Assembly: GCA_947166445.1 (NCBI GenBank)
Contig: CAMVED010000010.1
Span: 1-32,118 of the forward strand
Reading direction: 5' to 3'
From: an uncultured Mycoplasmatota bacterium
GTDB lineage: Bacteria > Bacillota_I > Bacilli_A > RF39 > UBA660
Length of the DNA: 32,118 nt
Part shown: positions 22,966 to 29,115 of the stretch, piece after piece
Layout: each line of letters begins with the position of its first letter
How positions within the stretch are numbered: position 1 is the first letter of the stretch
Position numbers and translations under genes: made by a program
Notes under the pieces: model-generated
What the model was told of the DNA's origin: nothing
What the model saw: only the letters and a program-made list of their open reading frames with translations
Databases searched by the model: none

Positions 22966-23349
22966 ATGAATTATGAAGAATTAAATGAAAAGCTAAAAGA
23001 GTTAAAGATTGAAGATTTTATATGGCTTATCTATATAGGTATTATATTTTTAAGTTGGTATTCTAACTCACTAGAAAGAAAATATTTCGTTTTTAATGAC
23101 CAAGTAAGTAAAGAAAAATATAGAAAAATAATAATATTTATATTTTCTATATTAGCAATAGTATATTTTTATTTTTTAAATGATTCTTATAACAGTTATA
23201 AAAATATAAAACCAAATGCTACTGAAAAGGAAAGAGAATTATTGTTTTTATCGTTTATTGCATCTTTATTTATTGTTATAAGTGGATTAATATTTTTATA
23301 TATTGCTCTTGAAGATGAAGATTTAAATGTAGAACTTGCATTCAATTAA
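22966..23349 (+). CDS. Small membrane protein of unknown function
   Basis: A 127-aa protein with a Glu/Lys-rich N-terminus (MNYEELNEKLKELKIEDF) and three hydrophobic helices (about 18-31, 51-68 and 87-108). No family recognised. Unlike nearly every neighbour it has no Shine-Dalgarno sequence; the bases before the ATG are a -10 box, so it may be translated from a leaderless mRNA. The next in-frame ATG does not appear until well into the protein, and removing the first helix would break the layout, so 22966 is the best start. It sits between two strong terminators, hence monocistronic. Confidence 0.6.
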   Translation: MNYEELNEKLKELKIEDFIWLIYIGIIFLSWYSNSLERKYFVFNDQVSKEKYRKIIIFIFSILAIVYFYFLNDSYNSYKNIKPNATEKERELLFLSFIASLFIVISGLIFLYIALEDEDLNVELAFN

Positions 23350-23371
23350 AAAGAAGGTTTTCCTTCTTTTT
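23348..23371. terminator. Bidirectional terminator between convergent genes
   Basis: AAAAAGAAGG/CCTTCTTTTT, ten perfect pairs with a TTTT loop. It serves both the small membrane protein gene (+) and tspO (-). Confidence 0.85.
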
Positions 23372-23828
23372 AGTTTAAAAAATAAATAGATAAATTTAGG
23401 ACCGATGCAAATATAAGCCAGATTAAATATGGTATTTGAAGATAACCTGCTGTTTTGTTTATTTTTATGAATCTATATATCATTATTGATACTAAAGAAA
23501 TTAATGCAATAATCCAAAAGAAAGAGAATAAATACCATTTTAGATTAAAAAAGAAAAGTGTCCATAACATATTAAGTATTAATTGAAGAGCGTATACTCT
23601 AAGGGCTTCTGTCTTTTTGGAACTATTTGATGTATAAATAAGATAACAAGATATTCCCATCAAAATATAGAGAATTGTCCAAACAATAGGAAAAACTATT
23701 CCCGGAGGATTAAAACTAGGCTTGTTTATACTATCAAATCCCATAGTAGAATTACCAAGTAAACTTCCAATAATTCCTACTATTAAGGGTATAACAATAT
23801 TAATAACTAAACTTTTTATATTTTTCAA
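23370..23828 (-). CDS. tspO: TspO/MBR family tryptophan-rich sensory protein
   Basis: TspO proteins are five-helix membrane proteins that bind porphyrins and, in some bacteria, influence tetrapyrrole and stress responses. The 152-aa product has the family length, five helices and the core motif KPSFNPPGIVFPIVWTILYI followed by LMGISCYLIY. Trp residues recur through the helices. The start is TTG, three bases after GGGTGAT. Only part of the family's usual W-x-P pattern is retained (Ser-Phe in place of Trp before the PPG), which may matter for ligand binding. It is monocistronic. Confidence 0.88.
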   Translation of the reverse strand: MKNIKSLVINIVIPLIVGIIGSLLGNSTMGFDSINKPSFNPPGIVFPIVWTILYILMGISCYLIYTSNSSKKTEALRVYALQLILNMLWTLFFFNLKWYLFSFFWIIALISLVSIMIYRFIKINKTAGYLQIPYLIWLIFASVLNLSIYFLN

Positions 23829-23881
23829 ATTATCACCCAGTAAAATATATGTCTAATTTTGAAAAATAATTCTAATGTCTA

Positions 23882-23910
23882 TTGTTTATTTCATATAAAT
23901 GTAATATAAT
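23882..23910 (+). promoter_or_regulatory. Promoter of the exported unknown gene before ppdK
   Basis: TTGTTT (23882-23887), 17-bp spacer, TATAAT (23905-23910). The predicted start near 23917 leaves a leader of about 25 nt. Confidence 0.7.
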
Positions 23911-23941
23911 AATTTTATAAATATAATAAAGGGGTATACTA

Positions 23942-24577
23942 ATGAACATGCGAAAAGTATTTGGTTATTTATGTTTAGTTTTGAGTATAATATCAATAAC
24001 ATTGGGTGTTTATTTAGTAATAAACTCTTTTAAGCATGAGACTTTAGATGGAAAATATATTATAGAAAGATCAACAGACTATAACTCTGAAAAGAAAGAA
24101 CTATCAGAGGGAGAAATTAGTGTTATAAAAGATGTTAAATATATTTCAAAAGGTAGATACAAAATTGTTTTTAAAATTAATTATAATACAGGTAGCGAAA
24201 ATAAACTTTTATCAAATAAAAGCAAATTTACTATTACAGAAATAATTGGAGATAGTTTTAAACTAGATACTGATAAAATAATTATAAACAAAGATCCTAT
24301 CAAATTATATAGTTATAATACAATAACTTCAGATTATGAAATGAATTACAATAATAACACTTTTGAAATATCATTTCCAAATAATAAAATATTCAAGTAT
24401 AATACAGTTACTTTATTTATCAATCTTATAGGTAGAGATATAAATACTAAATATGTGACTTCAAAAGAATCATATTATAGTTTAATACCAAATAGGAATA
24501 ATGATTTTTACAGTAAGAAAACAATGCAATCATACATAATTGATGGCAATGGATATATAGTTTTACAAAACAAATAA
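23942..24577 (+). CDS. Exported or membrane-anchored protein of unknown function
   Basis: A 211-aa protein with an N-terminal hydrophobic segment (about residues 7-27, FGYLCLVLSIISITLGVYLVI) after MNMRK, acting as signal anchor, and a hydrophilic outer domain of about 180 residues rich in Lys, Asn, Ile and Tyr. Alternating polar and hydrophobic residues (YKIVFKINYN, TFEISFPN, TVTLFINLIG) suggest a beta-sandwich. No lipobox and no family recognised. The start follows AAAGGGG by seven bases. A weak hairpin separates it from ppdK, so read-through into ppdK is possible. Confidence 0.65.
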   Translation: MNMRKVFGYLCLVLSIISITLGVYLVINSFKHETLDGKYIIERSTDYNSEKKELSEGEISVIKDVKYISKGRYKIVFKINYNTGSENKLLSNKSKFTITEIIGDSFKLDTDKIIINKDPIKLYSYNTITSDYEMNYNNNTFEISFPNNKIFKYNTVTLFINLIGRDINTKYVTSKESYYSLIPNRNNDFYSKKTMQSYIIDGNGYIVLQNK

Positions 24578-24599
24578 AGTGGTTTTTACCATTTCTTAT
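24577..24599 (+). terminator. Weak terminator-like hairpin before ppdK
   Basis: AAGTGGT and ACCATTT (one G-U) with a TTTT loop and then CTTATT. The tail is poor in T, so termination is probably incomplete. Confidence 0.4.
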
Positions 24600-24616
24600 T
24601 ATAAGGGGCTGATATA

Positions 24617-27229
24617 GTGAAATACGTATATAATTTTAAAGATGGAAATAAAGATATGAGAGAAACTCTAGGAGGCAAGGGTGCAAATTTATGTGAAATG
24701 ACTAATTTGCATTTACCTGTTCCTAAAGGTTTTATTGTTTCTACTAAAGCATGTTTAAAGTATTATGAAAACGATATGACAATAAGCGAAAGAGTGCTTT
24801 TAGAAATTAATGATGCTATTGAAACTTTAGAAAAAGAAACTGGTAAAATATTTGGAAATCCTAAAAATCCTCTTTTAGTATCTGTAAGAAGTGGCGCTAG
24901 AGCATCAATGCCTGGTATGATGGATACTATTTTAAACTTAGGATTAAATGATGAGATAGTAAATTCTCCTGATTTGAAACATAATAAAAGGTTTATATTA
25001 GATTGTTATAGAAGACTTATAAGTATGTATGCCGATGTAGTAAAAGGTTTTGATAAAGATGAATTTGAGCATATATTAGAGATGTTCAAAAAGGAAAGAA
25101 ATATTAAATATGATACTGAACTTACTGAAGATAATTTAAAAAAATTAGTATTCTTATATAAAGCAAAATATCATTCTTTAGCGGGTTCTTCATTCCCAAG
25201 TGATCCAAAAGAACAATTAAATGAAGCAATTATGGCTGTATTTAGGTCATGGAATAATGAAAGAGCTAAATATTATAGAAAACTTAACGATATTCCTGAT
25301 GATTGGGGTACTGCAGTAAATGTTCAAGAAATGGTATATGGTAACTTAAATGATATGTCTGCTACTGGAGTATTATTCAGTAGAAATCCTGCTACTGGAG
25401 AAAATCATTTATTTGGAGAGTATATGATGAATGCTCAAGGTGAAGATATTGTAGCAGGTGTTAGAACTCCAGAAAATTTAGATACATTAAAGAAAAAACT
25501 ACCACTTATTTATGAAGAACTTTATATGTATAGTAAAAAGCTTGAAAAATATTACAAAGATATGCAAGATATGGAATTTACTATTGAAGATGGAAAATTA
25601 TATATATTGCAAACTAGAAATGGTAAAAGGACTGGCAGGGCTGCTATAAAAATAGCTACTGAAATGTATGAGGAAAAACTGATTAAAAAAGAAGATTTAA
25701 TAGATAGAGTTTCAGCAAATGATTTAAATAGTGTGCTTCATAAAACATTTAAAGAAGAAGATTTAAAAACAAAAGAAGTAATAACAACTGGTATTGCTGC
25801 ATCTCCTGGAGCAGGAACAGGTAAAGTATACTTTACTAGTGAGGATATAAGGAATGCTTATGAATCAGGTGAAAGAAATTTAATACTTGTTAGAACTGAA
25901 ACATCAGCAGAAGATATTGAAGGAATGAATAAAGCTTCAGCAGTTGTAACAGTTCGAGGTGGAATGACTAGTCATGCTGCAGTTGTTGCGCGTGGTATGG
26001 GAACTCCTTGTGTATCAGGGTGTGAAAACTTACAAATTGATGAACAAAGTAAAACAATAAAATATGATAATGGTTCAATAGCAGAAGGGGAGTATATAAG
26101 TGTAGATGGTACAAACGGGAAAGTATATCTTGGAGAACTTTCTACAGAAGATGCAAGTATATCTGATGAATTCAAAAGATTTGTAAAATATATTAAAGAA
26201 ATGGGCATTGTTGATGTGCGTGCTAATGCTGATAATGAAAACGATGCCAAAAAAGCTTTAGAACTTGGTACTACAGGTATAGGACTATGTAGAACTGAAC
26301 ACATGTTTTTTGAAGAAGAAAGAATCTTAAACATGAGAAAAATGATTATTTCTGAAACTAAAGAAGAAAGAGAAAAAGCATTAAGTAAATTATTACCATA
26401 TCAAAAAAACGATTTTATAAAACTATTTGAAGTTATGAATGGATTGCCAGTTACAATTAGATTACTGGATCCACCTCTTCATGAATTCTTACCTAAAGAT
26501 GAAACCGAAGTATATAAGTTAGCTCTTGAATTAAATGTTTCAAAAGAACAAATAATTAAACGTATTAATGATTTAAAAGAATTCAATCCTATGATGGGAC
26601 ATCGTGGTGTAAGACTTGGTATTACTTATCCAGAGATTATAGAAATGCAAGCTACTGCTATTTTTGAAGCAATGAAAGAAGCGCAAGAAAATGGAATATT
26701 AGTAAAACCTGAAATCATGATTCCTTTAGTGGGAACTAAAGAAGAGTTAGACTATGCTAAAAGAATAATTGATGATGTATATAGTAATATAATTAATAAA
26801 TCTAAAAAAGATTATATGATAGGAACTATGATTGAAATACCTAGAGCATCATTAATTGCAGATTCTCTAGCTAAAGAAACTGAATTTTTCTCATTTGGTA
26901 CAAATGATTTGACTCAAATGACATATGGATTTTCTAGAGATGATGCTGGTAAGTTCTTAAATGATTATTATGATAAAGGAATTATGACTTTTAATCCTTT
27001 TGAAAAATTAGATCAAAAAGGAGTAGGAAAATTAATAAAAGAAGCAATAGTTAAAGGAAAGAGAGTTAATGAAAATCTAGAACTCGGAGTATGTGGTGAA
27101 CAAGGCGCAGATGAGGATAGTATTAGATTCTTATCAAAACTTGGAATAGATTATGTATCTTGTAGCCCATATAGAGTTCCTACTGCAATACTAGCTTGTG
27201 CTAAGGCTTCTCTTGATAGTAAAAAATAG
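24617..27229 (+). CDS. ppdK: Pyruvate, phosphate dikinase
   Basis: PPDK interconverts pyruvate, ATP and phosphate with PEP, AMP and pyrophosphate, usually in glycolytic or gluconeogenic metabolism of anaerobes. The 870-aa product has the family length. The N-terminal ATP-grasp domain opens with FKDGNKDMRETLGGKGANLCEM; the swivelling domain carries the phosphorylated His453 in GGMTSHAAVVARGMGTPC; the C-terminal TIM barrel has GTTGIGLCRTEHMF, NPMMGHRGVRLG and catalytic Cys826 in GVCGEQGAD. The threonine two residues before the catalytic His, target of the PPDK regulatory protein in some bacteria, is present (TSH). The start is GTG, with an AAGGGG site. No PPDK regulator gene is in the window. 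Confidence 0.96.
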   Translation: MKYVYNFKDGNKDMRETLGGKGANLCEMTNLHLPVPKGFIVSTKACLKYYENDMTISERVLLEINDAIETLEKETGKIFGNPKNPLLVSVRSGARASMPGMMDTILNLGLNDEIVNSPDLKHNKRFILDCYRRLISMYADVVKGFDKDEFEHILEMFKKERNIKYDTELTEDNLKKLVFLYKAKYHSLAGSSFPSDPKEQLNEAIMAVFRSWNNERAKYYRKLNDIPDDWGTAVNVQEMVYGNLNDMSATGVLFSRNPATGENHLFGEYMMNAQGEDIVAGVRTPENLDTLKKKLPLIYEELYMYSKKLEKYYKDMQDMEFTIEDGKLYILQTRNGKRTGRAAIKIATEMYEEKLIKKEDLIDRVSANDLNSVLHKTFKEEDLKTKEVITTGIAASPGAGTGKVYFTSEDIRNAYESGERNLILVRTETSAEDIEGMNKASAVVTVRGGMTSHAAVVARGMGTPCVSGCENLQIDEQSKTIKYDNGSIAEGEYISVDGTNGKVYLGELSTEDASISDEFKRFVKYIKEMGIVDVRANADNENDAKKALELGTTGIGLCRTEHMFFEEERILNMRKMIISETKEEREKALSKLLPYQKNDFIKLFEVMNGLPVTIRLLDPPLHEFLPKDETEVYKLALELNVSKEQIIKRINDLKEFNPMMGHRGVRLGITYPEIIEMQATAIFEAMKEAQENGILVKPEIMIPLVGTKEELDYAKRIIDDVYSNIINKSKKDYMIGTMIEIPRASLIADSLAKETEFFSFGTNDLTQMTYGFSRDDAGKFLNDYYDKGIMTFNPFEKLDQKGVGKLIKEAIVKGKRVNENLELGVCGEQGADEDSIRFLSKLGIDYVSCSPYRVPTAILACAKASLDSKK

Positions 27230-27254
27230 AACTAAGATTTATTCTTAGTTTTTA
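27230..27254 (+). terminator. Terminator of ppdK
   Basis: AACTAAGA/TCTTAGTT with a 5-nt loop, then TTTATG. The T tract is short. Confidence 0.75.
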
Positions 27255-27285
27255 TGCTTATAATATAGAAAAAAACATGATTTTA

Positions 27286-27294
27286 TGGTATAAT
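27286..27294 (+). promoter_or_regulatory. Extended -10 promoter of the fic gene
   Basis: TGGTATAAT. The transcript would begin near 27301, which is downstream of the ORF-track GTG at 27299 and supports the start at 27320. Confidence 0.65.
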
Positions 27295-27319
27295 ATAGGT
27301 GAATGATGAGGTGATAATA

Positions 27320-27928
27320 ATGTTGGATAATAAACTTGGAATTTCAAGCGAACTTGAGCTTTTTAAAGAGGAAGAAAGAATAACTAAATTAAAAGCTATA
27401 GAATTGTTTGATACAAATAAAATAGATGAATTTGAAATTGGAACGACAAAAGGTTTATGTTCTATTCATGAGTGTTTATTTTCAGACATTTATGATTTCG
27501 CTGGAAAAATTCGAAAAGAAAATATTGCAAAGGGTAATTTTCGTTTTGCATCTGCTATGTATTTGGATGATGTATTATCTAAAATTGATTCCATGCCTCA
27601 AGATAATTTTGAACATATAATGAAGAAATATATAGAAATGAATATAGCGCATCCTTTTAGAGAAGGTAATGGCAGAAGCACTCGTATTTGGCTAGATATG
27701 ATGTTAAAAAAAGAAATAGGGATGGTTATTAATTGGTGCAAGGTTGATAAAGAAGAGTATTTATTTGCTATGGAAAGAAGTCCTGTCAAAGAAACTGAAA
27801 TTATGCTTTTATTAAAAAATGCTTTAACTGATAGAATCAATGATAGGGAAGTGTTTATGAAAGGTATTGATGCCAGTTATAAATATGAAGGATATAGTAC
27901 TTATATATTAGAAGAATTAGACAATTAA
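27320..27928 (+). CDS. Fic/DOC family protein (probable AMP-transferase)
   Basis: Fic proteins transfer AMP or another nucleotide-derived group to a target hydroxyl. The 202-aa product starts MLDNKLGISSELEL, four bases after GGTGAT. It has the N-terminal pattern LCSIHECLFSDIYDFAGKIRKENIAKG, the beta-flap region F-R-F-A-S-A-M-Y, and the full active-site motif HPFREGNGRSTR with His111. The C-terminal AMERSPVKETEIMLLLKNAL and MKGIDASYKYEGY are characteristic of a widespread Fic subfamily. No small antitoxin gene is adjacent, and I do not see a clear inhibitory (S/T)xxxE(G/N) motif; SPVKET is only a partial match. Toxin or house-keeping role undecided. cvpA follows after a separate promoter-like element. 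Confidence 0.9.
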   Translation: MLDNKLGISSELELFKEEERITKLKAIELFDTNKIDEFEIGTTKGLCSIHECLFSDIYDFAGKIRKENIAKGNFRFASAMYLDDVLSKIDSMPQDNFEHIMKKYIEMNIAHPFREGNGRSTRIWLDMMLKKEIGMVINWCKVDKEEYLFAMERSPVKETEIMLLLKNALTDRINDREVFMKGIDASYKYEGYSTYILEELDN

Positions 27929-27950
27929 TAATTAAATTATAAAATGTATA

Positions 27951-27956
27951 TATAAT
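27951..27956 (+). promoter_or_regulatory. -10 box before cvpA
   Basis: A TATAAT 16 bases before the cvpA GTG, with no clear -35. It probably drives cvpA and trx. Confidence 0.4.
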
Positions 27957-27971
27957 TATAGAGGTGATTTT

Positions 27972-28634
27972 GTGAATTTTGTAGATGTTTTATTAATAAT
28001 AGTTTTACTTTCAGGAGGTCTTGCGGGTGCCCATAATGGTTTTTTTAAACAAAGTGTAGTACTTGTAGGCACCATAATATGTTTTATACTTGCTTGGATA
28101 TTTAAAAATCCAATTGCTGATTTTTTGAGTTTTAACTTACCATTTTTTAGTTTTAATGGGCTTAAATCACTTAATATATTATTCTATCAGTTAGCAGCAT
28201 TTTTAAGCTTATTACTATTATTTAGTGCTGTTTTAATAGTTTTAATTAAAATAACTGGAATTTTTGAAAAAATACTAAAAATGACTATAATACTCGGAAT
28301 ACCTTCAAAAATACTAGGATTTATAGTAGGATTAATAGAAACCTATATAATAATTTTTGCAGTTTTATTTTTTGCAAAACAACCTATATTTAATCAAGAG
28401 TTATTTGAAGATTCAACTCTAACACCAATAATAGTAAATTCATCTCCAGGACTTTCTAATATAGTAGGGAATATGAATGATTCATTAAAGGATATTTATA
28501 TTATTACTAAGGATTATGACGATACAGATAAAGAAAAAACAAATAAAGAAATAATAGATTCATTATTAAAACACAAAGTAATTAATAAAAATTATATAGA
28601 CAAATTAGAAAAAAAGGGTAAAATAAAATACTGA
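27972..28634 (+). CDS. CvpA family membrane protein
   Basis: CvpA-type proteins are multi-pass membrane proteins, needed for colicin V production in E. coli and linked to envelope stress elsewhere. The 220-aa product opens MNFVDVLLIIVLLSGGLAGAHNGFFKQSV, the family signature (a V-D-x-x-x helix followed by G-x-x-x-G-F-x-x-x), has four helices in the first 140 residues including GIPSKILGFIVGLIETYII, and ends in a charged cytoplasmic tail. The start is GTG three bases after GGTGAT. The stop is TGA, the only TGA stop in the window, and the thioredoxin start lies 12 bases later in the same frame. Confidence 0.85.
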   Translation: MNFVDVLLIIVLLSGGLAGAHNGFFKQSVVLVGTIICFILAWIFKNPIADFLSFNLPFFSFNGLKSLNILFYQLAAFLSLLLLFSAVLIVLIKITGIFEKILKMTIILGIPSKILGFIVGLIETYIIIFAVLFFAKQPIFNQELFEDSTLTPIIVNSSPGLSNIVGNMNDSLKDIYIITKDYDDTDKEKTNKEIIDSLLKHKVINKNYIDKLEKKGKIKY

Positions 28635-28646
28635 AAGGAGTTTTAT

Positions 28647-28937
28647 ATGATAAAACAATACGAAGGAGAAAAATTTGAAGATTTAAAAGGACTATATTTA
28701 ATAGATTTTTATGCAGACTGGTGTGGTCCTTGTAAGATGCTAGGATTTGTTTTAGAACAATTGGAAGGTATCAATATCTTAAAAATAAACGTTGATGAAA
28801 ATGAAGAACTAGCTAAACAATATAAAGTAATGTCTATTCCATATTTACTATTAATAAAAGATGGAAAAGTTGAAAAAGAACTTCTTGGATTTAGATCAAA
28901 AGATGATTTAGAAGAAGAAATAAAATCAATTATGTAA
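28647..28937 (+). CDS. Thioredoxin family protein
   Basis: A 96-aa thioredoxin-fold protein with the active site WCGPC (Cys26, Cys29), preceded by LIDFYADWC and followed by the cis-Pro loop MSIPYLLLIKDG. It would act as a cytosolic dithiol reductant, for example for thiol enzymes. It is slightly shorter than E. coli thioredoxin (loss at the N-terminus). It starts 12 bases after cvpA with an AAAGGAG site and is cotranscribed with it. A terminator-like hairpin lies about 50 bases after the stop. The partner thioredoxin reductase is not in the window. Confidence 0.93.
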   Translation: MIKQYEGEKFEDLKGLYLIDFYADWCGPCKMLGFVLEQLEGINILKINVDENEELAKQYKVMSIPYLLLIKDGKVEKELLGFRSKDDLEEEIKSIM

Positions 28938-28984
28938 ACAATTGACAAGAATAACGACAAGTTATTTATTTATAAAAATCCTTT

Positions 28985-29021
28985 AAAATAGCGGTTTAAA
29001 ATCGTTATTTTTATTTTTTTG
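28985..29021 (+). terminator. Terminator of the cvpA-trx operon
   Basis: AAAATAGCG/CGTTATTTT (one G-U), 9-nt loop, then TTATTTTTTT. Confidence 0.75.
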
Positions 29022-29036
29022 TAAAAATTTCTACTT

Positions 29037-29052
29037 TGTTGCAATTGCAACA
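29037..29052. promoter_or_regulatory. Perfect 16-bp palindrome upstream of nrdD, candidate operator
   Basis: TGTTGCAATTGCAACA, perfectly symmetric and lying just upstream of the nrdD -35 region. A second TTGCAA half-site is at 29085-29090. It does not look like an NrdR box. Its outer TTGTT...AACA ends resemble a Rex-type operator, but the inner bases differ. Confidence 0.55.
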
Positions 29053-29071
29053 CATTGTTTTTGTAGAACTA

Positions 29072-29080
29072 TGCTAATAT
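29072..29080 (+). promoter_or_regulatory. Extended -10 promoter of nrdD
   Basis: TGCTAATAT (29072-29080). No good -35 at 17 bp; TTGTTT at 29055-29060 is only 14 bp away, which suggests activation by a factor or reliance on the extended -10. Confidence 0.5.
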
Positions 29081-29115
29081 AGAATTGCAAAATAAAAAAG
29101 TAGGAGGATAAAACA

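Noticed and set aside
29037-29052. NrdR box before nrdD
   Set aside because: The palindrome's core GCAATTGC does not fit the known NrdR consensus (ACAC-AT-rich-GTGT), and a second box at the usual spacing is absent.
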